Positions 1 through 10,654 of a stretch of DNA of 64,000 nt are shown here, piece by piece. The stretch comes from Melampsora larici-populina 98AG31 (Eukaryota > Basidiomycota > Pucciniomycetes > Pucciniales > Melampsoraceae). Within the stretch, counting starts at the first letter, position 1. Each line of letters starts with the position of its first letter. The stretch spans positions 1,149,259 through 1,213,258 of the forward strand of contig NW_006768771.1 of the NCBI RefSeq assembly GCF_000204055.1, given 5' to 3'. Below the pieces are notes generated by a model. The model searched no databases and was not told the DNA's origin. It saw only the letters and a program-made list of their open reading frames with translations. A program made the position numbers and the translations under genes.

Positions 1-1
1 G

Positions 2-1978
2 TTTTTGGGGCATTGGATTTCAGGAGAGGGTATTAGAGTGGATGACGAGAAAGTTGAACAGGTGGTGAATTGGAAAACACCAAAATCATCAAGAGGCGTC
101 AAGAAATTTCTGGGAACAGTCCAATGGATGAAAAAATTTATATGGGGACTTCAAAATTACGTTAACAAGCTAACTCCGTTGACCAGTAGCAAGCTGGATC
201 CGTCTAAATTCAAATGGACTGAGGCAGAAGATAGTGCTTTCAATAACATTAAGAAGCTTATGACATCACTGCCAAACCTCAAGACCATCGATTTCGATTC
301 TGACGATCCCTTGTGGCTTTTCACCGACGCAAGTGGTTCAGGTCTGGGTGCGGCGTTGTTTCAAGGTAAAGAATGGAAGCTTGCATCTCCAGTAGCGTAT
401 GAATCACGTCAGATGACCCCGGCCGAGCGTAATTACCCTGTGCATGAACAGGAGTTGTTGGCAGTCGTACATGCACTTCAGAAATGGCGAATGTTGTTGC
501 TTGGGATGAAAGTGAATGTGATGAGTGATCACCATTCATTAACATACCTCTTGAAGCAACGGACATTAAGCCGTCGACAAGCCAGGTGGATCGAGCTTCT
601 CGCAGATTTTGACGTCGAGTTTAAATACATCAAAGGCGAAGAAAACTCAGTTGCGGGCGCTTTATCAAGGAAGGAAATCGAGGAAGAGGATGTGACAGCG
701 TTAGGAGTCGAGTGTGTGGCATCGTTAGTCGAAGCAGGACCGACACTTTCACCTAGTGTAAAAAGACGCATTCAAGCAGGCTATGTTAACGATGCATTTC
801 ACAAAGCTCTAGTGTCAGTACTGCCTCTACGAGATGAATGTGTGGTACTGGACGGTCTGCTATACATTGAAGATCGGTTGTATGTTCCACCTGTGGAGGA
901 TCTAAGGCTGGAGTTGATGGAGGAAGCCCACAGTAGGTTGGGGCATCTGGGGTACTTGAAGACGGTGGTGGACCTGCGTCGCGACTTCTTTTGGCCACGA
1001 ATGGCAAAGGATATCGAACGGTTCACACGCTCATGTGATACATGCCAGAGAATCAAGAGTGCTACGAAAGCACCTACGGGTAAGATGTTGACACCCAGCA
1101 TTCCACACACCCCGCTCGAGTGCTTGGCGATTGACTTTGTAGGACCACTTCCAAAGATCAATAGCTACGACATGATCTTGACCGTGACATGTAGGCTATC
1201 AGGATTCACCAAACTGATTTCCTGTAACCAGACGGACACTGCCGAAAAGACAGCATCTAGGCTTTTTACCAATTGGATCGGGTCATTTGGACCTCCGCTA
1301 TCAATCATCAGTGATCGCGATAAAACTTGGACATCGGCATTCTGGAAGGCCCTCATGAAACGTTTAGGCACCCATTTCCATATGTCAACGGCGTTCCACC
1401 CCCAAGCCGACGGTCGAAGCGAGCGCACCAACCGGACAGTCGGACAGATATTACGAACCTTTACATCCAAGAGGCAAAGCAAGTGGCTCGAGTCCTTACC
1501 GGCAGTTGAATATGCAATCAACGGTGCAATAAATGTATCGACAGGAAAATCTCCTTTCGAACTCGTCCTCGGCAGACCTCAACGTCCTTTATCAGCAGTG
1601 AAACCAGACGAGAACGACCCACCGGCAATCAAAAAGTGGTTCAATTTTCGGGAGGATGCTTGGGCTAATGCCAAGGACACCTTGTGGACCAGCCGAGTGC
1701 AACAAGCTGTACAACACAACAAAAAGGTACGGGCAGCGGCGCCTCTGGAAGTAGACTCTTGGGTTCTGCTGGATTCAGGTGACTGGAGCGGTAGACACGT
1801 GGGCGGAGCCAGCAAACTGCGCGAGAAGTTTGAAGGCCCGTATCGGGTGGTCAAATCATTCAACCACGGTCAAGACGTCGAACTTGACCTTCCAACAGGA
1901 GATCGACGTCATCCGGTTTTTCACATCTCAAAAGTCAAACCGTACGTCGAGCGTGAAAGCAGTGGGAGTGCGTCGTGA
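2..1978 (+). CDS. pol: Ty3/gypsy pol polyprotein, C-terminal part (RNase H and integrase)
   Basis: The frame is open from the window edge; residues below count from the Met at base 5. Residues 1-60 fit the end of RT. RNase H spans about 100-222, with acidic residues D108 (in FTDAS), E150 and D175; the fourth is replaced by Gly, because VADALSR of the family reads VAGALSR here (G218). Integrase has the zinc-binding H309-H314 and C344-C347 pairs and the D377, D437, E473 triad with the usual 35-residue gap between the last two. A GPY/F-type module (about 605-645) ends the protein. I see no chromodomain before the stop. There are no frameshifts, so the copy is fairly young, but loss of the last RNase H aspartate would be expected to hurt replication. 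Confidence 0.93.
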   Translation, partial: FLGHWISGEGIRVDDEKVEQVVNWKTPKSSRGVKKFLGTVQWMKKFIWGLQNYVNKLTPLTSSKLDPSKFKWTEAEDSAFNNIKKLMTSLPNLKTIDFDSDDPLWLFTDASGSGLGAALFQGKEWKLASPVAYESRQMTPAERNYPVHEQELLAVVHALQKWRMLLLGMKVNVMSDHHSLTYLLKQRTLSRRQARWIELLADFDVEFKYIKGEENSVAGALSRKEIEEEDVTALGVECVASLVEAGPTLSPSVKRRIQAGYVNDAFHKALVSVLPLRDECVVLDGLLYIEDRLYVPPVEDLRLELMEEAHSRLGHLGYLKTVVDLRRDFFWPRMAKDIERFTRSCDTCQRIKSATKAPTGKMLTPSIPHTPLECLAIDFVGPLPKINSYDMILTVTCRLSGFTKLISCNQTDTAEKTASRLFTNWIGSFGPPLSIISDRDKTWTSAFWKALMKRLGTHFHMSTAFHPQADGRSERTNRTVGQILRTFTSKRQSKWLESLPAVEYAINGAINVSTGKSPFELVLGRPQRPLSAVKPDENDPPAIKKWFNFREDAWANAKDTLWTSRVQQAVQHNKKVRAAAPLEVDSWVLLDSGDWSGRHVGGASKLREKFEGPYRVVKSFNHGQDVELDLPTGDRRHPVFHISKVKPYVERESSGSAS

Positions 1979-2460
1979 GGGAAAGGAAAGCAAAAGTAAG
2001 TTCCTCCCAAAGTATGCACCGCCAGGGCCTACTACTCCTAAATATCCTTGTCAAGAGAAAACATACCTCGGCCACTCTGTGAGCACAACTTCTTTGAATT
2101 CTCTTGTTGTTAGGAACCTCTTGGACAATGGCAACGGACAAAAGAAGAGTGGGCAGTGTTTCCTCAAGATCAAGATCAATATTAATTCACCTCAAGATTC
2201 ACATATTAATTATCCTCAAGTTCAAAAAAATTATCAACTCATAATTTTATTTTGTTTCATGTTTTTTTTCTTTTCTTTTCTTTTCTTCTCCTTGCTTTTC
2301 TTTTCTTTTTTTTTGTGCTTTTTTTCATTTCTCTTTTGTGTATAATTTTCTTTAGGAAGTGTGCTTACATTACATTTCATTTATTTTCAATTTCATATTT
2401 TCCTTTTTATTTCCTTGGTCTTTAGAGGGGCGTGTTGAACCTTTTTATAGGAGGGGAGAC

Positions 2461-2851
2461 TGTAAGACCTACGGTCATTACACAGACATAACTCACCAAT
2501 CACTTAAATATTAACACTTATACTTAAAATGATTTCTCATATATATTATTGTTCTCAATTCTACGCTTGGTTCCTTAGCGATTCGGGACTGACTTCCCAC
2601 CCCTTATCCTTTGGAACCAGGTAAGCGTTCATATTCTTTCTAGTGTTATCATTCTTTTCTTTTGATGCTTGTAGAGTGTTAGAGCGATTCGGGACTGACT
2701 TCCCACCCCTTATCCTTCGGAACCAGTCTCCTATACTGGGTATTCCGTTGATTTGAAATATAAGTCTCTCGGGTTCTAGAAACCTGTCCCGCTGTGTGTT
2801 CCACGGCGCTCTCTTTGTGCATTCCCGGTGAAGGTTCTAAGGAACCTTACA
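2461..2851 (+). repeat. 3' LTR of the gypsy element
   Basis: The 391-base LTR starts TGTAAG and ends CTTACA, a perfect 6-base inverted terminus, directly after a purine-rich tract. A 43-base segment occurs twice inside it (2578-2620 and 2684-2726) with one difference. The interval between starts with GTAAGC and contains a pyrimidine-rich run ending TGTAG. The second LTR is outside the window. Confidence 0.85.
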
Positions 2852-3516
2852 GAATGACAATACAAACTGAAAACAGTACAACTGAACCTTAAACATGGGG
2901 TACATACATAATTTAAATTGAAGTTGATCACAGCACATGGTTTACATGAAAGATGATCCACAGACTGAGTCGGATAGGATGCTGCATAAATGAAGGGCAG
3001 TGCAAATTAACAGTACAACTTGGTGTTATGCACAAGTCAGTATAGAGAGAAATGAAGTGTTTAGAAGGGATGGAAGTCCAGAATGAAGTGAAGTCCTGAG
3101 TGACTCCCATCCGTGAGTCGTGCTGGCAGGGGGTACCGAATATTCAGAGGTAGGGGAGCTTGTCAGAGCTCTGAACACACTACCCATGCCCAGAGAGAGG
3201 GGTCTGACTGCTCCCTATCTCGTCATTTCGGTATGAATCCCCCCCTCGAGCCTCTTCTCGATCCGCTAGGTTACCAGATGGGGTACGGATCCCCCCGGGC
3301 CTAGTTGGAGCCCCGAGAGAGGCCCAAGAGGGGCCCCCCCAAACCACTCTCCTCCCTCCTAGACTAATGGACGTAGCCTAGAAGGGACAGCAAGTGGAGG
3401 GATTCGAAGTACAAGTCCATCACTGCGGTCCCCACCCCGTGCAGAGCTTGAAGCTCTACAACGCACATACTCCAAGAGAGGAGTAGACCAGCCAGCATCA
3501 GGAAGCCGATGTGCTG
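2852..3516. other. intergenic, no gene seen
   Basis: There is no convincing coding sequence here. Positions 3240-3360 are unusually rich in runs of C and G compared with the surroundings and could be part of a GC-rich repeat, but I find no clear ends. Confidence 0.5.
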
Positions 3517-4543
3517 ATGTCTCAATTGACAGAAAACTTGGAAAATCTGATGTTTGAAGTTCCAATCGATCATTTGATGCAACAGACGGGTACAAGCCAG
3601 CTACAAGAACCAAACATAACTGTTCTGACTGCGTCAGAAGCTTTAGTGACACCAGATGGGTGCTTGAACACAGATTATATGGCCTCAAAAAGGCATGCAC
3701 ATGATAGTAAAGTTCATAAGCATCACGGAAACGAGCGACCACGTATTGCATCAAAGGATTTACCTGTACCTCATTACGATCCAGACACTGGCCATGAGGT
3801 TCTGACGCCAAGTCAGTATAGCAAAGCCGTCTCATTCTATTGGCGTTCACACGAGGATCCGGAGCATGGTGAAGCCCGTAAACATCGCTGGAAAACCCTT
3901 GGAAAACGCAAATTGTGTGATACTACCAACGACCAACCCAACATGATTGTAACCGGGTCAGATGAATCAGGAACACAAGTCAAATATGTAGAAGCGGATC
4001 AACAAGTTGGACCAGGTACAATCACGACCAAAACTCCACTTGTTAAAGATAAATGGGTTGTAGTGATAAAGCAAGATGTAAGCACGTAGTCTCAAATTCC
4101 TATGACTGCTTGACATAAACTAACACCATTTTGGTTTCCTCTTGGAGCAGTACTTCTATCTTGGCCGTGTCCTTGCTATCTTTGAGCATAACGCAGGAAA
4201 GCATGCGTGGGTTTCAGAGGCTCATTCACGTGCCAACATCTCCTATGTCTCACTGGAAATCTATGAATACCATCCTGGCCAGACGAATATTCAAGCAGCT
4301 CATCAACAAGAGCGGCCAAATGAATGGACTTTCAGTCATATTCCTGCAAAGTTTATTGCTTACCTCTTCACACCCCCCTGTGAAGACTCAGACTTCATCT
4401 TTCTCGGACCCGGTCACTATCAAGTACCTACTTGCCTTGTTGACTTGATAGCCACTTCTCCTGTATGGCAGAGGCTCTTTTTGCCCAAAAGTCACAAAAA
4501 AACACGCCAGAGACGTGTGACAAGCGCTGTGGAAAAGCATTAA
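3517..4543 (+). CDS. hypothetical protein, two exons
   Basis: Exons 3517-4077 and 4151-4543 join in frame across a 73-base intron that starts GTAAGC and ends GCAG, giving 317 aa. The start chosen is the first in-frame ATG; an earlier exon is possible. The N-terminal half is polar, while the C-terminal half (after the intron) is aromatic-rich with a mixed beta-like pattern (YFYLGRVLAIFE and following). I do not recognise the family. It ends only 22 bases before the left end of the hAT element, so it could be a host gene next to the insertion or the tail of an older mobile element. Confidence 0.5.
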
Positions 4544-4565
4544 GCATTTGTAATGCATGTTATGT

Positions 4566-4800
4566 AGCAACGCTGGATCACTACGCTACTCAACGCTACC
4601 AGGACCCATCCGGATAGCAAAGATGAACAAGTTAATATAATAACGCAGTAACGTTATTTTGGGGACCGTAAGCTAACGCTTCTGCATTAGCGTGCCTTGA
4701 ACAAGCTAACATGATTTTTTGAATTGCAAAAACGCAGTCGTAGTGCGTTACAAAAACGCACTAACAACTAACATAACTGAAAGATTGTCAATCAACTTTG
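4566..4800. repeat. left terminal and subterminal repeats of hAT element
   Basis: The TIR at 4566-4588 is followed by many copies of AACGC/GCGTT-like motifs in both orientations (for example 4595-4600, 4640-4650, 4670-4690, 4730-4765). This is the normal place for hAT transposase binding sites. The right end (about 8370-8610) has the same motif. Confidence 0.7.
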
Positions 4801-7800
4801 CCGTAAGCCATTTCAGCAAGGGCTTGAAGTTCAACCCATTCTTGTCCACTCAATTTGACCCCACCGCGTAGCCACATTCGACTACCTACAAGCCGTTCAA
4901 TATTCCACGCTGAAAGCGATCCTCGATCGCTTGCACAGACATCTGCTGCAGCCGAAAAGGTACGTTCTGCAGGTGCCGAGGATCCGCAGCAAGCGAGATA
5001 GTCGCGAGCGAGTGAGGCTAGAACAGGATATCTCGCTGCCTTGTTCTAGCCGAAGTATCTAAATAAGTACATTGGAGGAGAAAGACAGATTAATTAGTTG
5101 AGAGAGTTACTTACTTTCCACCAAGTAAGAATGCTATGAGGATCATGAGCTTGATCCTCAGGTATATAATCCTCATCCTTGAAATAAGCCTCTAGCTCAT
5201 TAACGTCTGTAATCGGATCTTTTTTTGAAGTTCGATAGACACGAGTTCGATTTTGAGTCTGAGTAGAGGGAGCTTGGGAAGTCACTATAGGATTGATGAT
5301 GGATACTTCCTTCACCAATTCTTTGCGTTCATTGTAAAGTTGTGAGAGTGTAACTTCCGCATTAATAGCCACTGAAGGATCGTCGAATTGTGATCGAAAA
5401 AATTCAATTCCAAGCATCGGATTGAGTAGGGCGGCCATGACGAGTGTCTCGCATTTTAAAGCGTTCGAAAGGTATGTCGATGTCTTCTTCAACATCGCTG
5501 TGAGCATAACATGGATCCCTTCGCCTTCGCGGCAAGATGCCAATTTTTCAGTGAGCTGTGTCTTAAGTTCGACAAACTCAGACAACACTAAAGCTCCAGT
5601 TGGCGCATCACCTTCCATTTGCCTGGTGATGTGCAAAAACGGCTAGTAGTCGGAGTTGGGCTTATTCTTATCAGCTGGAAATCATCGATACACAGTTTTC
5701 AGATGTACATACCTCAAGAACATCAAGAAGAGATCGTAGTGCGGCCCATTCGAACGGTGCCATCTGTTTTTCGTGAAAATAACCGTGAGGTTTTCCGTTT
5801 TCACGGCGACGTCGGTTTTTAGATAATACGAGCTCTAAGTCCTCTTTGAGCATATGATCGATAACCTAGTGGTGCAAGAAAATAGACAAGATCAATTCAA
5901 TCATAATATAAGTATATGAAAAAGAGTATATGACCTACCAATCGGGCATTATAAGCTTTTTCAAGCGCTTGATATTCACAACCCCAACGAATGCCGTAGC
6001 CGGGTATGATCATGGGAGTTTTGACATCCAGTCGTTCGGCCACTCGTTTGAAGCTTGCACGCCACGATGAAGATCTTGTAATACGCCTACAGATCCATTT
6101 CACCTGCTCAGATCAACTTTTGATCAGCTTCAAGGAGATATCTCAATTTGAATATCTCTTATACATACCTTTTCTCGAATGTTGTTGAGAGTCTCAGCTG
6201 AGACTGAGGTGCGCACACCCGAGTCGAAGATGTCAATACCCAGAGATCCTTCGGTAGGATTTGGAATAGGATCAGGAGCCCCTTGAATCTCTTCAAACTC
6301 ATCATCGAGTCGGTCAGCAGTGTCCCAGGCTGCCTCTTCAGTTTGTTCTGTTGAATCTGGGAATTCGTCTTCGTCGGGTTCATCATCGTTGCTGCTGTTG
6401 TTGGCCTCAACTTCCCCATCAATAGTTGGAAGGGTGTTGATCTGGGGGAAGGAGCCTAATGTGGCCCGCTTGATTGCTCGAGGTGCAACAGTCTTGATAC
6501 CAAGGGCATTCAACCCGCCGTTTACTACAAGCTGTAAGATGTGACAGAAACACTTAATGGAAATCGTTTCAGGTTTCCAGTCGATCGGGGGGTCATCGTC
6601 GGTTGAGGCTTCTTCAAAAAGCCGATGCATCTCAACAGCCATTGTGTTGTTGTTAGAACCGGAGTCCGTTGTCTGAGCTAAAAAGTAATTAGCCCCAAAA
6701 TATCAGCTATCACTGATAATCAATTTCATTACAAGTAAATCAAAGAACTGATCTTATGGCTCAAGCCATGTTTCAAGAACACATTAGCCAAAGGTTGTGC
6801 TAGCCAAACCCCCTTGTGGTGCCAAGGGATGCACTTCAGAGTGAGGTGCCGTACAACGTACTTCCAATCATCATTGATGTAGGTGACTGAAGCAGTTATA
6901 AAACCATATTGATTTCCTCGAGTAGTCCACACATCGTGGATAACTGTAAACTTGCTGGTTAAAGCCTGTGTCGATCACAAACACAAAGAGTCAGAAACAT
7001 TCATGATAAGATGGGAAAGTAAGTTAACACACCTTGAGCTCGTCTACCACAGATGTGCGTAAAGATAGGTACATACGGTTTGCTTCGTCAGCAGCCCACT
7101 TACGTCCAAACAGCTTGGTGTCGGATCGAGCATATTTGAATGCAGCCTTGAGTAACGGGTCCTGAATTCTTAACCACGGTATTGCATGATGTACCTGCCA
7201 CATAGAAAGCAACTGATTCAAAACCCGATTATCAAACTTGTCTCGACCGATAAACTTGGTGATCGAGGCCTGAGAGTCTTTCTTTTTTGATTTCTCAAGA
7301 GCACGTTGCTGAGACACGGATAGCGGTAATTTGTGACCAGCGTTGATGGCTAAGGCTCGATTTGGACACCCGACTCCAGATCTTCCAGCCTGCGATGACC
7401 CATCACGGTGAACTTTGAGGTTTGAGTCGGATGTTAATGAAATACGCGACCTCTTCTTGCACCATAAACAATCGTAAGAAAGAGGTTTCAAGGATTTGTC
7501 CTATGAACAAGACAACATGATACACATCATCATCATCAATACATGTCAAAAATTAACAAACAAAACATCAAAGAATGGGAGGGGAACTCACATCATCCTT
7601 CTCGTGATAAGGCGGACCAAAAAAAAAACTCGGTTTCTCATATCCATCAGGTCCCTCAGAATTGGATTTCTTGGGACGGGCTGGCTGACGAACTCGGTCA
7701 TTTTCATTGTCAGAATCTCGAGTGAGATCCACCTCCGTTGGATCTTTAGCCTTTTTCAATTGGTACACATGAAAGAAAAGGAAGATATGAGATTTATCAA

Positions 7801-8124
7801 GATGAAACAAGAATGGACGGGAAGCAACAGACTTACAAGTGGTTCAACTTCGGGACTTCCTTCTTGAGTTGATTGTTGCCTATTCTTCTTATTCTTATTT
7901 GAATATTCGGCTTGGGATTCAGGCTCGGATAAATCATTTCGGCGTCTCTTTTTACTTTTACTAGCAACAAAAGAAGGAGACTTTTCACGATGAAGGGAAG
8001 AACGGCTATCAGGAGCCGTTCTAATCATGGAGGTGTTTTTGATTGGGGTTATTATGCGACTAGATCGACGTGAAGGAACAGGAGCTTCGCTTTGAGAGCT
8101 CCTCTGAGAAGAGGTTACCTCCAT
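4788..8124 (-). CDS. hAT transposase, nine exons, apparently intact
   Basis: Exons in order: 8124-7837, 7750-7592, 7500-7033, 6965-6749, 6677-6169, 6103-5939, 5865-5713, 5642-5115, 5045-4788. They total 2745 bases, 914 aa, with phase kept at every junction and no stop. Residues 1-150 are basic and Ser-rich. A partial BED-type zinc finger follows (C160-x2-C163, H180). The hAT catalytic core shows D316 (VIHDVWTT), D382 (TDSGSNNN), the C-x2-H motif C420/H423, an acidic insert (about 455-520) and a C-terminal dimerisation block with E856 in SAPAERTFS. The start is the first ATG followed by a normal exon; the same frame stays open to 8274, so a longer N-terminus is possible. It sits inside matching terminal repeats, so the copy may be autonomous. 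Confidence 0.85.
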
Positions 8125-8369
8125 GGCAAAGCGATGATGGAATTTTTTGGAGGAGGGAAAGAAAGTATGACCAACTGGGGTCTTTCCACACCGGTTCGAA
8201 CAAAAGGATGGTGAGAGGAGGTGTGAGGCTGATGTGACCCAACACGTTGGGGCTGAAGGGGTACACATATACATGATTTTCTCATCTTCTACTCATAGAA
8301 CCTATGAGTTGGTTAGAGTTGATTATGGATTGTTACATCAGCAATCTTCACCTTCATTAGGCAAAGTCC

Positions 8370-8610
8370 TTAAAAGTAGCGCAGGGGTAAGCTAACAAGC
8401 TAACGGCTCATGATCAAATCTTGATCTCTGGTAACGTAGATGGATAATTGCAGCTAACGCTACAAACGTAGCGGGGCCAAGTTATCACAAATGGTGGGAC
8501 CTGGTAGTGTAGATCACCACATCTAACGGAAAGCGTTGGTGTAGCTGCGCAAAAAAGTTACACTAACAGCTTCACTAACGCTTTTTTAGCGTAATTGGTC
8601 CAGCGTTGCT
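8370..8610. repeat. right terminal and subterminal repeats of hAT element
   Basis: The TIR at 8588-8610 is the reverse complement of the left end with a few differences. The 240 bases inside it repeat AGCG/CTAACG motifs like the left end, for example near 8396, 8455, 8520-8535 and 8575-8592. Confidence 0.7.
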
Positions 8611-8797
8611 GTTTGGTGCAGATAAGAGATCTGGGAAGTTTTGATATTGAGCGAAGTGAGTAAAAAGAAAGTCAAGAGAAAGACCATGACATCATCAGTG
8701 ATAATCACCCTCCATCAATACTTGTGGCTGTGATTGTATGCGGCCAGGTGACCTGTGATTCGCGGTTGTTGGCAAACAACCTGGACCTGATATATGG

Positions 8798-8925
8798 GCC
8801 CTTTCCACCATGTCCTTGTGGCAGTCGCCCAACGGCAAGCGCACACAGACTTCCTTTGAGGCACAAAGGCAACTTGTGTGCGCTCATTGACGAGCAAACA
8901 CCACACGGGCATGGGAATTCCATCT
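8798..8925. repeat. imperfect palindrome (foldback repeat)
   Basis: Two arms of about 60 bases meet at about 8861. The innermost arms read AGCGCACACAGACTTCCTTT on the left and AGCGCACACAAGTTGCCTTT as the reverse complement of the right. Further out both arms carry CCATGTCC/CCATGCCC-TGTGG. Because of this symmetry both strands translate to a similar peptide with CPCG, SAH-LPL and KG-LCAL blocks. No gene is claimed. Confidence 0.7.
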
Positions 8926-9078
8926 TGGTGCAATAAGTACAAACAATGTGATGAACATCATAATTTCAAAAGTTATCCTTCTGCAAGGGTGAATGATGAA
9001 GATTTTTAAGAATGGCAACTAAAGAAATACCTAATCCTTGCAACCCTCTCTTGAGATTACCTTTCAGTCTCTGCCAAA

Positions 9079-9300
9079 ACTTGTTCAGTTGAACAAACTT
9101 TCTCCTCTGCAGCCAATTTAGCCACACTGACACAAGGAGTGTTATCCCCCTCTCCATTCACAAGGCTTGTACATCTTTGTGAATGGTTGAAAGCTGAATG
9201 TTTGGACAATGGTGGTAGATTCTCTGAGGCATTTATGCCTTTGGCAAGGCTTTGGTCAAGGACAAGGAGTTGGCCAATAAAAAGGCAAAGGAAATCTAAG
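9079..9300 (+). pseudogene. hAT transposase C-terminal relic
   Basis: The plus-strand frame starting at 9079 reads a hAT dimerisation-type block: TCSVEQTFSSAANLA, then GVLSPSPFTRLVHL and an EWLKAEC segment. This is the conserved end of hAT transposases (ER-F-S, then a helix with W-L). Nothing coherent precedes it and the frame then runs into T-rich sequence, so only a fragment remains. It differs in sequence from the intact hAT at 4788-8124. Confidence 0.6.
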
Positions 9301-10654
9301 TTATCTTTCAACTATACTCTTTATCTTTCATTACACTTGTTTATTTTCTTTTTTTCCTTATTTCTTCACTAATTTTATTTATGTATTGTTCTTCTTTTTT
9401 TATTTAACTTTTTGTTTCTTTACACTTGTTTTTTTACCAGTTTTTTTTTTAAAATTATCTTTTTACAATTGCTTTGTTACCAACTTGTTTTATTATTTTA
9501 CAATTATTCTTTTCCTTTACTTCAAATTTACACTTGTTCCTTTTTACTTGAAATCAATTGCTTTGTAAACTGCTCTTAAAGTTGTGTTTTTTCTTAATAT
9601 CAGATTCTATTTCACCTAAAGCCTTGCCCCCCGTGTCAACACGACTCTGACCACTGTGAGGAGCCTAAATCTCAAGTGAGCATTGTGTTGTATTCTGGCA
9701 TCCCACAACGCGAGGAGCTTACCATAGCACTAGTTTATGAATTGTGTTGTGATTGCGATTAGGACGATAAACCACAACGCAATGGAACATGTCGGTTATA
9801 GCGGTGCGTAGCGTAGCGGGTCAGATGTTGTTGCTACCCTCTCCAAAAAAATGTCTACATTGAGATCCATAAGTCAACATGGCAGAAGCTGCCAGAAGTG
9901 TATAGGACAAACAGTGATTCTGGGGCTCTTGCTGGCCATCAAGTTGCAGAAACTGCTCTCCAGATTGTGCACTACTCTGAACCCTGGCTTTTACATTACC
10001 CAAGTGCACGCCCTTGTCGTCCTGTGGCGTCGCGCTCCTGATCAGTCCTGATCTGTATGATGGCTGTGGAGAGGTCGGAGGACGCCGGTTATGGAGACGT
10101 TTTCTGACGTTTTGCACTGGTGACGTTCCTGAACTCCCGCCGTGATTTGTCGATTTCTCTTTGAACCTATACGGCTTTCACCGATCGTACAGTTCTTTTT
10201 TTGTCCCCACACCACATGGTTAAATGTATCTTGCATCTCTGATGTTAATCGCAAGTATCACAGGCATGAATCTTTGGGCCAAGCTGTGTGTGGAATTCCT
10301 GAGCTGAGCTGACTGTTAATCTTCATCAAAGAAAGGTCATCTAGAGAAAAAAAACTACATTTACACATCAGCAGCTCTTCGATTGGTGTGTGTTACGATT
10401 TGTAAGTCTTTGAAGATATTCTCCGTCTGATTTGAGTTTTGATAAAATCAAGATCCTCAGTGACCGTACTAAAAACCCCTCTCCTTCGATCGATCCTCCT
10501 ATGATCCCCACTTCTAGCTTGTAAACCTCCTCCTAAGCCTTTCAAACAGGTTTTTTCTACCCCTCTCTTCTCACTACATACTATCAATCATAGACACTGT
10601 CTCTATATCAAAACAATCAAGTCAACTTGAAGCAATCAAGAAGGCTTATTGAAC
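9301..10654. other. intergenic, no gene seen
   Basis: 9330-9600 is very T-rich. 9670-9810 repeats short CACAACGC/GTGTTGTG motifs in both orientations. I see no supportable coding exon before the small gene at 10655; the last part is probably its 5' region. Confidence 0.5.

Larger units (their letters stand above)
1..2851 (+). mobile_element. Ty3/gypsy LTR retrotransposon, 3' part with 3' LTR
   Basis: The left side carries the end of a pol polyprotein (RT tail, RNase H, integrase). It is followed by a pyrimidine-rich stretch (about 2240-2345), a purine-rich tract just before 2461 that fits a polypurine primer, and a 3' LTR. The order RT, RNase H, integrase is the Ty3/gypsy (Metaviridae) arrangement. 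The 5' LTR, gag, protease and most of RT lie outside the window, so the target-site duplication cannot be checked; the bases right after the LTR are GAATG. Confidence 0.93.
4566..8610 (-). mobile_element. complete hAT-superfamily DNA transposon
   Basis: The ends form an imperfect inverted repeat of about 23 bases: left starts AGCAACGCTGGATCACTACG, right (reverse complement) starts AGCAACGCTGGACCAATTAC. About 200 bases inside each end are packed with short TAACGC/GCGTTA-type motifs, as expected of subterminal transposase-binding repeats. A full hAT transposase gene on the minus strand fills the middle. I could not find a matching 8-base target duplication: the flanks TGTTATGT and GTTTGGTG do not agree, so the insertion is old or one end is misplaced. 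Confidence 0.85.

Noticed and set aside
321..1863. Several minus-strand and alternative-frame open frames over pol
   Set aside because: They are shadows of the pol frame, with no motif and no start context.
2241..2345. Open frame made of Phe/Leu/Ser-rich sequence after the gypsy pol
   Set aside because: It is a T-rich tract (CTTTT runs) before the LTR; the composition is low complexity and not a gene.
3240..3360. GC-rich patch as a possible MITE
   Set aside because: No inverted ends or target duplication could be found.
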